A stretch of 64,000 nt of DNA, taken from positions 141,130,615 through 141,194,614 of the forward strand of contig OW121848.1 of NCBI GenBank assembly GCA_933228895.1. The letters run 5' to 3'. The notes under the pieces are model-generated. The model did no database searches. It was given only the letters and a program-made list of their open reading frames with translations, and was not told where the DNA came from. This DNA is from Platycnemis pennipes. Lineage: Eukaryota > Arthropoda > Insecta > Odonata > Platycnemididae. The position numbers and the translations under genes are program-made. Shown here one piece after another: positions 13,101 through 24,250 of the stretch (positions are counted from its first letter, which is position 1; every line of letters starts with the position of its first letter).

Positions 13101-15668
13101 GCCCGTCTTGAGGAAATAAAAATTCCTGCAGATGAAAATACGTCCCATTTTTATATTTGAAAAGTCTTCATTTTTCCTGGAATTATGAGCTTGGACTACA
13201 AGCTCATTTCATAAAAGATATGACATCCAAGTATATCAATCATCTTTGCGGAACGTAAGCATAGCTTTATGAAAGCTAATATTGATAATTTCTAGGTTAA
13301 ATTTTGGCTTCTTTATTAAGCTTTTATTACTATTTGGGCAATACATATATTTTGTTTCCTTCAAAAGATACTTCACGCTATATGTATAAAAAGAATTTCC
13401 TTGTTCCAGTCAACTTTATGTATAGAGAATGAGGCGCCTTAGGTGCGCCACTAGGAATAGGTGTTTTTTTCTCAATTTTGTGTCATTTTTGTATTTGATT
13501 ATTGAAATATTCTGTGCGATTAAACCATAGCCTATCACTCGCACGCGTACGTTACAATTTACGTAATCGACTCATACCATTGAGATAAGTAGTTTTCTCT
13601 TTAAATCTTCCTTGTTTCTTACCTGAATCCGAAACTCTTAAGACCCAAATTAAAAAATTCACACATATTCCACTGACCTCACGAGGGATAGCGTGATACC
13701 ACGTCAGTATTTGGTTTTACGCTGTTCGTTTATTTTTTGCACATGATTCAGATAAAGATATCGTATTTTGTTATCATTTTCATTTATTATCATTTCCTCA
13801 TTTATATGCCTTAGAACTGGAAATTAAATCACATTTTTTATTGAAATAACTGGGGAGGATACCTTAAAGTGTGCACATTTTTCATAAGCTATTTGACACT
13901 TAGAAAAGCGCTGGATAATTTTTTCTAGGGACGATGATTATAACATTTCTTTTGTTTATGTGCTATAAATGTGCCGAAGTAAATGTGCGTTTATAATTAT
14001 TGTAAGTTTTCTAACGGTTATAGTAAAAGTGATGGAGTATCTCTACTCTTATGTGCAGCGAATTTTCCGACCGGCTCCTTTCATGCGTTATTTCTTCAGA
14101 TCAGTATTTTACTTTCTCTTCATACTATCCAAAATACATATTCTTTTCCTGATTTTTCCTCCAATACCCAGAATTCTTCTTCCATCGGTCATCTTCCGTA
14201 TTCCATTAACCATAACTACCTATTCCATTCATTACTCTTCCTACTAATTTCAGCCAACAACGACATATCTTACTCCGCCATACTCTGCACTTCATCACTT
14301 GCCCTCCTTGTCGTATATCACATTTCCTGTTATTCTCAGCATATCTGTTGAGCCTTTAATTTATTCTCCTTATCTCTCCCTGTAGTCGAGGTGTGGGGTG
14401 CATTCAACGCTACTCTACATCAAGCTCATTGTTAACATTTCATTTACATGTTTGCTGAAAGCTCCCGTCAGTAATTCTATTCCGTAGGTAAATGAGAATA
14501 TAAGCCAAAGCAATCCTTCTTTTAACATCATCATGAATACTCCTTGTTCACAATGATATCTGAGAAATAAAATATTTCTCCCCAAAACTCTAGAAAAAAG
14601 GGAATCTATTTCCAGAAGTGATCCCTTTGCTCTAGCTAATGCCCTCCCTCTTTTATGCTATTATTTATAGTTTTTTTCTTGAGAATCTGATAATTTAAGT
14701 TTATCTTTTGCTAGTACTCGTTCAAAAATGTCCATTTTTTAAGCGCCTGAGTGATCATAATTCTCTACCTGATTTACTGCCTTACGTTTCGTCACTGGTG
14801 AACTTCGCCGACTTCATTAGTCTGCCACTTACATCAAGCTCTTAGGCTTAGCTCTTACTTCATGATCATTCCCACTTGCATCACAACCTCTTAGGGTTAC
14901 ATCATGCTCTTTTTGCCCCTCTTTCACTTTACTTGCGTATATATACATTAACTAAAAAGAGCGGTGGGAAATGGATCACCTATTATAGTATCCCGATCTC
15001 ATATTTCCCACTCAGACTCCTCATCTGCTATATTCACTGGCACCCTTCAAGCACTGTAATGAGTCCACTCCTAGATATTTCAGTACTTATATTTGTCTTA
15101 TTTATCTAAATTATTCTCTAAATTAATGAATTTAGCAAAAAAATCCTTCTACTCACTTTTTCTTCCCACTAACGTTCGTATGAATGATGTGTATTTGTCG
15201 CGTCATTCTAAAACAAACCTGATCCTCCTCTATGAACTGCTTTTGCCCTCAGTTTTCTATGCACTATTTTAAGATTCATAAAAGATGCAAGACTGAAAAT
15301 GATATGTTGCACTTATGTCATTTGATCATTTTTGGTGATTTATGTATTCAATACGTATGACTGCCTGTCTTTCTCAGATACATGGGGAAATTTTAAGATG
15401 AATTATGATTGTGATTCACTCTTTGTTACATATTATGACATGTGATTTGATTTCGTTTAAGGAGCAATTTATTGGTCACATCGCGATCATAATTGTTTAA
15501 TTCATAATTAAACATCATATATATTATACTATATAACCTGATATTCCTCTCTCATAATCCTCCCTCACCAATTTATTTTACTAGACTTTTGAAGTGTAGC
15601 CTAGAATATTATTGCTAATCCTTTTTATGCATGATATGTTGTTCATTTTTGGCATGACTTCACCCCCT
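10111..15668. other. long AT-rich non-coding stretch
   Basis: About 5.5 kb of AT-rich DNA with only short random frames. A perfect 8+8 inverted repeat, GTTTAATT CAT AATTAAAC, is at 15495-15513. I looked for tRNA boxes, retroelement tails and microRNA arms and found nothing convincing. Confidence 0.45.
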
Positions 15669-15722
15669 GCCACACACCTTTATGGTGGCTTGCAGGGTAA
15701 TATCAAATGAAGATGTATATGT
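15669..15722 (+). mobile_element. SINE-like tail fragment, copy 1
   Basis: GCCACACACC, then TATGGTGGCTTGC, then GATGTA near the end. The same framework recurs at 57138-57196 (GCCACACACC, TATGGTGGATTGC, GATGAATTTGTAGAT), with similar spacing. Two dispersed copies with matched order indicate a retrotransposed repeat whose 3' end drifts into GATG/TAGATG words. No head is preserved here. Confidence 0.55.
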
Positions 15723-17413
15723 TATGATTTTGAAGGGTACATAGTTACTATTCAGGAAGAAAACCAAATCTGCACCTTTTTTATCTTCTTTTCAAAGTTT
15801 ATATTAGTGAAAGATTTGGTGATAAAGAAATGCGGACATAGAATAAAAACATTTTTATTTGATTTTTTTAACAATATTACAGATCTCGAAGGTTTTATTG
15901 CACTAATTGACGATGCATGGTTTCTTAACACCTAACGGTTGGAATGAACAATAATGTTGACAATTTGGCATCGTAAAAAGCCAGGATGTCATAGGACAAA
16001 TGGGTTCTTCTAGGCGTATGTCCTTTTTTTTGCCTGCATCATGATGTTTCTGCTCTGTAAAATGAAATGATATCCACAAAAACTAGGTCCATTACACATG
16101 TATTATAAACAATGAAAAGGTTAAAAAAAAACTTAAAGATCAAAATTCTTTTATGAATACCTTTTTGTTTCATTCATCACTCATATGGAACAAAAACATG
16201 TACCGGCACTACTATATAACATGCAAGCAATTTGGCTATCAATAAATTTATCTGAATGCTGGTTTTGGTATTTTATGAATCGTAATTGTGGAGGAAATTT
16301 TCCTTGAAGGATAGGTCACGTCATTATTTCATTTGAAATAGGTGCGGCAGCAAACATTTTGCATAATTAAAAGCATGGCTATTAAATTTTTTATGATTTA
16401 TCATGGCTGAAGTTTGCTGCTTAAAAATCACCCGAATTTGAGAAAACGTGAGATTGGATAATTGGCGAGGGTTCCAAGTAATTTTTCACATAGTTCATGA
16501 AACATTACCTCTCCAATAATCTGATTATGCTTTAATTGACAATATCAGTTACATGCACAATAATTAAATGATTTTTAGCAAAATCCTTGAGTATTAACCT
16601 AAAAGAGTTTAAAGAATATGTAAGTCTGTTGCAGTAGTATTTTTATCAATTTGACGTCTTGTCCGAATACTTGAAAAATTTGGCCATTTTTTGGAAACAG
16701 AGTTTAAATCAATTGGTGACTTTTAGAAAAAATATTTCAGCAGAAATATTTCCAAGTTTTATGGACACGTAAATTCTATAACTATTTGCATGCACTATGA
16801 CCCTTAAATGATGTTATGATACCATTCGGCCATCATCAATGTCTGCGTATTAATAAAAGATAAGAGGTGAACATTTAAATATCTGAATTGCATTAGTATT
16901 ATAGCTCTCAATCAGGAGGAGGGAAACTTCAGCTATATGTGAGAAGAAAATTCATTAGGTTAAACGGCTCTTATTTTTTATTCGCTGCGAATCAACTCTG
17001 TATGAAAAAGATAAAGCCATAAAGTGTGTGTCCTTACGTTTCTTTACACTTCCAATTAATCATTGTTGTCCCGTTTGGGTTGCAATTAAAAATATAGGCA
17101 ATCCAAAACGTCAATAAAATATAAATGAAGAGATAAGACAGCCAGCGTCCTAAAGAGAGAAACAATGTTTGCGTGAAATTTGAAGTAGAAACTGTTTTTT
17201 TTTTTAAGAAGTGGAAAATGTAATGTCTAAATAAAGGCATGAACATCCTCAAAGTCGCAAGTGGCGCGTGTTTGAAAACTTGTGTATTTATGAGGAAAAT
17301 ACCAGTTTCATGCGCTTCCGCATCTTAAACCTGTGGAGTCACTCGTCATGATGCTGCGGCAGCTAAGGAACAGCAGCTATCAACAGCGGGGAAATCTGCT
17401 GTCCGTCGCAATT
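15723..17413. other. AT-rich DNA downstream of mir-124
   Basis: In the minus-strand sense this lies 3' of the microRNA hairpin and would include the rest of the primary transcript. No polyadenylation site can be chosen with confidence, and no frame is convincing. Confidence 0.4.
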
Positions 17414-17424
17414 GGCCCCTCGCC

Positions 17425-17447
17425 CTTGGCATTCACCGCGTGCCTTA
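17425..17447 (-). ncRNA. miR-124-3p: mature miR-124-3p
   Basis: Read on the minus strand, all 23 bases agree with the family mature sequence as I know it. It begins TAAGGCAC, so the seed (bases 2-8) is AAGGCAC, and it continues GCGGTGAATGCC. It lies on the 3' arm of the hairpin, as in other animals. Confidence 0.97.
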
Positions 17448-17460
17448 TGACTCCGCGCAC

Positions 17461-17482
17461 ATCAAGGCCAACAGTGAACACG
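17461..17482 (-). ncRNA. miR-124-5p: miR-124-5p (star strand)
   Basis: The 5'-arm product begins CGTGTTCACTG and ends GGCCTTGAT. This is the same framework as the known miR-124-5p, with a few substitutions in the middle of the arm. It pairs with the mature strand across an internal loop. The exact processed ends are inferred from the family. Confidence 0.88.
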
Positions 17483-17497
17483 GAGGGACAAGGGGCC

Positions 17498-18867
17498 GTC
17501 CGAAGCATCCGGAACAGCAAGCAAGCCGCAACGAACCACTGCAGTGGGAGCAAAGAGCATAATTAAAAACAAAATAATGACCGTTATACACCTATCTAGT
17601 ATGCAATTTGAAGGAATCTACAAATTTTGCCAATCCTTTTTATCATTTTTCGCTGAGCTGAGATAGGTAAACTTTTAGTTAAACTTTTCTGTATCATACC
17701 TCATTTACAAAAAAGCTGTGACCAACGATTACTGACAATGAGGAGCAACAATTTGTAAATTATTGGTTTTGAGAAATATCGATTGGAAGTGAATTTTTAC
17801 ATTCATTGCGATAGCCCAACGGAAGTAATCAGAGTTGAAGCAACTTAAATAACTTAAATAGACGACAGTTAATTTTATAATTTAAATCCTTCCTGAGTGT
17901 TAAATGGGGAAGTTGAATTTAAATAGGCATTTTCTTGCAACTGGCCAAGCATTTGCTATGAAATGCCTTAAGTTCGACTGATATAAAATATGTTGTGAAA
18001 AGATAGAGCCCATTCATTAATTTTTAGAGGCATTTACTTGCCGGCGGAACTCTAGCATATGTACGCTTCTGTCATTGAATTATATTTTGCAAGTTTACAA
18101 GAATGAGAACTCACTGAAATTAATGTAGAAATAATTTCTTTTCAGAAACCTTCACATCAGCGCCTTTGTTTCAAGTTTCCTGGAGAGGAATTGGCCGCAC
18201 CGCTTTTTTATGCATATAGTTGGAAACTGCAATGGAAAAAAAACACCATGAGTGCCATGAAGGGATGTGGGCATCTCCTTATTCTCTACAGTAAGTGCAT
18301 ATTTTATCATTATTTTCATTTCATGATTAATTTTTGAAAGTGTGCTTGATTATATCCCAAACATTTTCCTATACGTTACAAAGAGATCATTTAATATTAG
18401 ACGGAATATAAAAGCGATATAATAGGACTAGCAGCAGATCACTTATATCAAATATGACTTGGTATATGAAGGAATAATTAATTTTTTTGACAAATTCTGA
18501 GGACAAACTCAACTTAAAGTATATAACATTGCCAAATGAAGGCAATTTAACATAAACAAGTAAAGCACTGTATCTGCAGATCCATAAGAAATGTTTGAAT
18601 ATTTTTGCTCTACTACGCGGCATTTTTGAGGTGGAGTAGTTTTTGGAAGTTCCTATCAATTTGAGGATTTGGATTCCTCAAATCTTTATAATACCAAGAA
18701 GAGCTCTTTACCGTATGAAGTATAAGATTGCGAGTAACCGGATGTAAATACTGTAAATACTGGGCGATGGTATATTCCTTAGGAAATTAAGTCTTTATGA
18801 TACGTATCTTTATTTAGAATCGAACAACGTGTCTCTTATGTGATTATGCGGACAAATAAATGGCTTA
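17498..18867. other. AT-rich DNA immediately upstream of mir-124
   Basis: The 17500-17560 flank on the 5' side of the hairpin is more GC-rich than its surroundings, and the rest is AT-rich. No second microRNA arm was recognised close by. Confidence 0.4.
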
Positions 18868-18969
18868 AACTTTTGTAATTCGATAGTTAATCGTTGGGTA
18901 TTCGGAATTAATGCTGTAAGTTTTTGTGCCTCCATGATTAATTGTTGGGTATATTGCATTGGTGCTGTA
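18868..18969. repeat. diverged 51-base tandem duplication
   Basis: Two units of 51 bases share TTTTGT, then TTAATYGTTGGGTAT, then ATTR(A/G)TGCTGTA in register (18886 and 18937 mark the equivalent TTAAT positions). Because 51 is a multiple of three, the minus-strand frame crossing it (18810-19007) shows a 17-residue repeat, which is no proof of coding. Confidence 0.6.
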
Positions 18970-19330
18970 TTTCGGAATATATTGACCTCTATGTCAAGGG
19001 CGCACACTTATCGCAAGATTAGTAGTAGAGAAAAGGATGTGTGTTACGAGACCATTTCGAATTTATAATTTAAATTTTTAGGGTCTTTCTTTGGTTTCGC
19101 GAATGTTCAAATGCATGAAAGTGGTAAGTGACGGCGCACGATACTTGTTGGTTGACGCCAAATGTTTCCCGATGAGTCAGGCACAGGTGAATCTAGGAAA
19201 TTAATCGCTCACTCTGTCGCTTCCACCTCGAAACACATTCTGTATATCATGGTAACAGAGGCAATTACATGGTTGTAGACCGGATCAAATCACCGGTAAC
19301 GTTATCCATATAGCTCATTTTATTAAGTGA

Positions 19331-19630
19331 AACTCTGACCTCTTCCACCCCTTTTCGACCAAAAGCTCCTGTTTTCTCCATCCCCCTAAATGTTCTCCCT
19401 GTGCCTTTCCTCTCCCTACATCCTCTCACAAGTCACCGAACGTATCTACACGTACCTTCCTCCGGCCGAGGGCGTGGCCATTTTCCCATTCTCCCGTTGG
19501 GTTTCATTGTTGACATGACTGACGTCACTTTGTGCCTCAGCTACCTCGCTCCTTCTGGAAGCATATACTTCCCCTTTACACCCAGGCGTGGTGAAAATTC
19601 CCTTTCCACTCTCAAAGACCGCTCTCTATA
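19331..19630. promoter_or_regulatory. GC-richer block upstream of mir-124 with CRE palindrome
   Basis: This short, pyrimidine-leaning, CpG-containing block sits in AT-rich DNA about 1.9 kb upstream of the minus-strand mir-124 hairpin. It contains a perfect CRE palindrome, TGACGTCA, at 19520-19527 and a GC-box-like GGGCGTGGCC near 19472. A TGAGTCA (AP-1-type) site lies just outside at 19173-19179. Its position and composition suit a promoter or enhancer of pri-mir-124, but nothing in the sequence proves transcription. The open frame across it (19401-19631) has no recognisable product. Confidence 0.3.
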
Positions 19631-20690
19631 AGGAATGGCTCGATACGAGTATGGTCCGTCATGTTTATATAAAAGGTAATGGCATCTATTGATTAGTGAA
19701 ATTAAGGTTTTCAAGATAATTTGAAACTAAGATTGATCATAGCATTTCCGTGATCTAGCTTTTTCTTGAAGTTGCTGGAATTTTCTCTTGCCCGAGATCT
19801 TCGCCTTACTGCTTTACCCACCTGTGGTCAATTGAGGAAAATATCGGCTGCCTTAAAGAAACTGCTGGGTGAACTTCAGGAAACATAGTAATGTTCTTCT
19901 AAATTGCTCTTTCTTTCGTGGCACTATTATTATTTGATGGTCCAATAAACAGACTTCGAGATCTCTAATTTATCTTCACTACACATATCAAACGTACTAA
20001 ATCCTTTAAATGGCCGATATTTATTGTTGACCTTAACCTTGATCGCTCCGCTTCCTCCATCTTACTTATGATGTGCTACCTGTAATGCTTATTAAATTCG
20101 TGTTTTCACGGCCGTCGGAGTTTATGGTGGTATTTATTTGAAGCCATATTTATCTTTATCGTGTTGAAGATCGAACTAAATTGGAATGAATGTATGATTT
20201 AGTTGAACAAGGTTAACGGAGGGTTTGTTTGTAAATTCGACTTTCCAAAACGCCGATGCCTGGTGATTAGTGTTATCAGTGTATAGAAATGATTTATAGT
20301 TTGCGTGGGACTTAAGGTAAATGCATTCTTAGGAAATAAAAGGCCGTGGTGAATAAATTAAATCCCTCCCATTTCCAGCATGAGGTTCGTAAGATTTAAG
20401 AATTTAATCGGTCGCGTATGTTATCTGCACGGGCGGAGATGGCCTTTGTTCTTTTGTTGGTTAACAGGTGATGTGAGTAGGAATTCGGTTAATTTCCTCA
20501 GGTGTAAGGAGTCGATTGAAATTGTAAACCTTTCAGAACTGTATTGGAAAAAATACATTTGGAGCAGACACATCGATGATCAAAACAATTGGAGGCGAAT
20601 GAAAAACGTAGTGGATTAGTCAAAGCTAGAGTGGTGATGCATAGAAAAGAAGTTAGCTTAGAATAGACTGATTATCCACCAAATCGGTAG
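19631..20690. other. AT-rich spacer
   Basis: It separates the two GC-richer blocks upstream of mir-124. The short plus-strand frame at 20380-20619 has no recognisable product. 18970-19330 is similar. Confidence 0.4.
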
Positions 20691-21380
20691 TTTATGTTAG
20701 TTGTAGCTGACGGTTTTGTCGATATCTCCGTTAACCTTCTGCGAACCTCACGCACGAACGTCCATTTGGAGTATGCCTGCGCATCTAGTCGCCTCGCTCC
20801 CTCTTCTCATTCCCCGTCGGTCGCTTCCACCTCTGCGGATTGCCGTCTTGTTTCTACTCGAGAGAGGGCGTTCTCCGCTCCGTCGGCTTTTTTTTTCCCT
20901 CGTCCGGCCGTAACTCGTACGCGACACGTGATACGGCGCTTCTCGACCCTCCCGATGGACGGCGCGCTAATCGAATTGGTCGTCACGTAATCCTCAAGTG
21001 TACGTCACCCTTGCTCCACTCCAGCCCCCGCTCGCGAAAGTGGAGTCCCCACCTTCTTCCTCCGTTGGAGTTCTTCCGAAATTTCCCTACTCTCTCTCCT
21101 CCCACACTCCCCCCCCCCCCCCGGTCCCAGCCCGTTACGAAGTGAGGGGAATGCCAAAAGTCATTTGTTCCCCGACAGCCCTCGTGTTCGACTTCCCTTC
21201 ATTTGCTCCACGACTTACCCACCTCAGGGAGAATGAGTGGTGGTGTGGGGGTGTAGTTGGGTGGGCGCGAGGTGGTGTGGAGGGGACGAGCTACAGCCAC
21301 TTGGCGCCGAATCAAGTCATCGCCGTTTTAATCATGGAAAGCCTCGGGAATCCTTTGTCCTCTGGTGTACTTTCAATATA
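20691..21380. promoter_or_regulatory. CpG-rich block, candidate promoter or enhancer
   Basis: This is a compact CpG-rich block flanked by AT-rich DNA. It contains an E-box CACGTG at 20925-20930 inside a CGCGACACGTGATACG context, and a run of 14-15 C at about 21109-21123. Several open frames cross it on the plus strand, but they are rich in Arg, Ser and Pro and match nothing I know. It lies about 3.2 kb upstream of mir-124 in the minus-strand sense, so it could be the start region of the primary transcript or an unrelated promoter. Confidence 0.3.
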
Positions 21381-23190
21381 GGATGAGAGAAAGTTAGTTT
21401 TGGAGAACATGATTACTTCTTACGTGCGATGTTTTCGTAATTATAATGCATTGGCGCATTAATTTTCTCAAGCGCCTTTGTCCCGTAGTTTCATTTACAA
21501 TTCGTAGCTACGGTGCAGCTTATGGTTAGGCGGAATTCTGAGGAGAATTCGAGCTTGTCTGAAACGTTAATGCGATTGGGATCGGCTGTAATCACTCTAA
21601 TGCGATCTGATACCTAATCTATTGGGGAGATAATGCTTACTTGTAGTTTTAAATATCCGTAGCTGATTTAGGTTGATCCAGTGTACTTCCTATGTCTGTC
21701 GAATAATTTAATTATTAGACCAATACATCAACAAAATCCATGATACGACGGAGGAAAATATTACAATAGATTTATGGTGCAGATCAGTGATGGTTTGTAT
21801 TTATCAGCCTCTATTGTGATTGGATGTAATTGGTACTGAATAGTGAGTAAAAGTTGGAAACTAGATTACCGTAAATGAGATGTTTTTGTTATTTTTCACC
21901 GAATATATCTACTATTTGACGCTAGAGAGGTGAGTTTTTTATTTGCACCATGCTAAATTAAAAATGGATAATTCTCAATGTGAACGCTGTCACCAAAAGG
22001 CGGCTGAAATATACAGTTGCTATGGAAGCATTAAAGAGCTGCGAGTTGAACGCAAAGCCTTTGTCCGAGTTAAAAAAAAGTATTATTTTTGGACTGTGGT
22101 ACACTTAATTTCTGCTCCTAAGATCATCTCTATTCTCTTCTATGAAATATATCCATAAAAATCTTCAAAATGAAGCATTTAAACGGTAATTGTATGAAAA
22201 CTATTGGCATGAATTGTCTGAAAAATGTTCCTGCGTGATTAATCGATGCTGATCCGTTGACTGAAGTTGTTTTCCACGACAAATTACTGTAATAGTATTC
22301 TGGAGTTGGAAACGTATTTCTCAGAGGATTTGTTGTTTTTTCAATGTACATTAATGTGCTTTGTTAGAGTTTATGCTCACTTTGTGTTTCATTTCCTTGC
22401 ATTGATTATTTTGAGGACTAAAACCAAGGCATCCTTTGATTATATTGTAAGTGCTTTGCCTCATATCACCTGAACATATAACTACGTAAGTGCCAAATAG
22501 TTTTTATAATTGGAATTTGAGTGTACTACTTATTCATCTCTAGATTTAGAGCAATAAGTTATTGAACTCACATACATGGCTTGCACGAAGTCGCTGCCAC
22601 AAAATACTGATTTCATCGCTATTTACAAATATGCACGAATAAGCTTATTTTACAGGTCTCATAGTCACCTTTCATTTAGCCATTTACATTAAATAGTCCA
22701 TGCTTTATCCATTATTTATATTCGACCTTGATGGAAGAGTGTATTTTGGATGCTTCGGAAGTGGTTAGTGTACAACGTAACCATTTTTAAGACTCCTGAT
22801 GATACGTGTGCAATCTTTCCTGATAGAGCTCCCGTTCTGCAAAAAATATTATTTTATGTTTTATTCACTCAATCAAATTGCATGACGTTCACGTGAGACT
22901 TCGCTATTACAATGTACTCGTAGCACTTGCATACTATTTTACGTGTCCAATACCTTAATGCGCCAAGAGGTAGTAAGTTCTATACTTTATATTTTATAGT
23001 ATAATTTTCCTGATGTCCTTCAGAGAATGATTGTCTTATTCACATATTCGATTACCTATATTTTGAGCGCTGTACCGAAGGCACACCCCATTTGGAGGAA
23101 TATGCGGATGAATAGTTACAGGGAGTTCAACGGTTCGGTGAAAAGCCGTGGGAAATAGCTAACAAATCCAGAAGGTTGGCACCATTGTTA
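21381..23190. other. AT-rich non-coding DNA
   Basis: Short frames at 21943-22158 and 22267-22473 are not recognised. No repeats are visible by eye. Confidence 0.4.
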
Positions 23191-23730
23191 ATCGCGCCGA
23201 CTCAACCTCCGTCGAAGCTCTCGACCTTGTCAGCTAACTCTATCCTCTTATCTTCGACCGCCGACCGGCCACCCTTCTCCTCATAGCTCCTCCCCTCCCT
23301 CCCCTCTCATTTCTCTCTTCCCACCCCACCCCCTTCCTTTTTCATCCTGTTTATCCCCTCATCTCCTCCTCCCACGCCACGGTTCTACTCCTCCCCCCTC
23401 CCCCCGGCCCCTCCATCTCCTTAACCCCTCCCACCCCACTCGCACTCGTGTCCCCTGACCATTCTCCCCGCCCCTCCACCCGAAAACGCACTCACCGCAG
23501 CCGTCTCCGACGCACGCAAGCCTCGTGTCGCTCCTTCCAAACTCCCCTTCCCCCCCCCCCATAACTCTCCTCCTCCGCCCTCACCACTTGCTCTCTTTAT
23601 CTCTCTCGCTTTCCTTCTCACGATTCCATTGACCATGCCGACATGACGCTCAGCACTTCGTCCGTGACACCCCACGAAAGGAGTCGAGCCGTATGCTTCC
23701 TTCCGCGGAGGCGTTCTAATTGGCATACAC
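23191..23730. other. C-rich block
   Basis: The plus strand is strongly C/T-rich, including an 11-base C run near 23550 and dense CCCC runs at 23390-23412, so the minus strand carries G-quadruplex-type runs. The minus-strand Gly/Arg-rich frames are compositional. Confidence 0.45.
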
Positions 23731-24005
23731 CTACATCTTGCACGTGCAATGCCATCTCAGAAGCAGTGACAGTGATCTCATGTTGAATTTCAAAATGTCC
23801 CCGATAAAATTTCGAAAATGTTGATCCCGTCGTGTTACAAGCGTGAGATATTGTTTCTGGTGATCTTCAGCAAAACAGTGTTGTCAGGACTAGCATTCAT
23901 ACTGGATATGCCCGTCCTCTTATCCATTTTATCACAGTATTTTGAGTTATGATTGCTGAATTGTAGTAATAGAAAAACAGCTAAATGGTGAAATAATTTT
24001 CTTTT

Positions 24006-24065
24006 AATAATTAACAAAAATGAATAACAAACAAAAATAATTAACAAGCAAAATGAATAACTAAC
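24006..24065. repeat. 30-base AT-rich tandem duplication
   Basis: Two units of about 30 bases share ATAATTAACAA and AAAATGAATAAC (TTAAC at 24011 and 24041). Confidence 0.55.
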
Positions 24066-24084
24066 GGCTAAAGTACTTTAAGTT

Positions 24085-24250
24085 GCGTAATGATGCAGTG
24101 GATTCAGCGTAATCACGGGTGGACCCCGGTTCCAATCAGGGAGCTAAACCTAAGCTATAAACAAATATATTTTCTATCATCAAATAATTTTCTAGGCACT
24201 AGCTCATCTTAGGGACCCACAGGTGGAACTCTGAATGGAACTGCCCGCCT
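24085..24250 (+). mobile_element. tRNA-derived SINE, family A copy 1
   Basis: The A-box-like TGATGCAGTGG at 24090-24100 and B-box-like GGTTCCAATCA at 24128-24138 are 38 bases apart, as in tRNA-derived promoters. The body downstream contains GGGACCCACAGGTGGAA and GAATGGAACTGCC, which align with GGGAAACCACAGGTGGGA and GAAGGGACTCC of the SINE at 38260-38574. Both boxes carry mismatches and the element is old. Confidence 0.6.

Larger units (their letters stand above)
17414..17497 (-). ncRNA. mir-124: mir-124 microRNA precursor hairpin
   Basis: This is a stem-loop precursor of the miR-124 family, read on the minus strand. The 3' arm carries the complete mature miR-124-3p at 17425-17447, and the 5' arm carries a miR-124-5p-like sequence at 17461-17482. 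The loop is 13 bases (17448-17460). The base of the stem is closed by seven perfect pairs (17491-17497 with 17414-17420), and pairing continues through the GGCCTT/AAGGC step next to the loop and through GTTCAC/GTGAAT in the middle. miR-124 is an ancient, nervous-system-enriched animal microRNA; it is loaded into Argonaute and represses many non-neuronal transcripts. The host transcript boundaries are not visible, and no protein-coding frame hosts it. Conservation of both arms, rather than the seed alone, makes a chance match or dead copy very unlikely. The plus-strand frame that crosses this locus (17333-17566) is a by-product. Confidence 0.97.

Noticed and set aside
15897..15905. miR-92-like seed ATTGCACTA
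   Set aside because: The similarity is limited to the seed and there is no hairpin partner nearby.
17333..17566. 77-codon plus-strand frame over mir-124
   Set aside because: It is antisense to the microRNA hairpin. The conserved bases are explained by the RNA and there is no known protein match.
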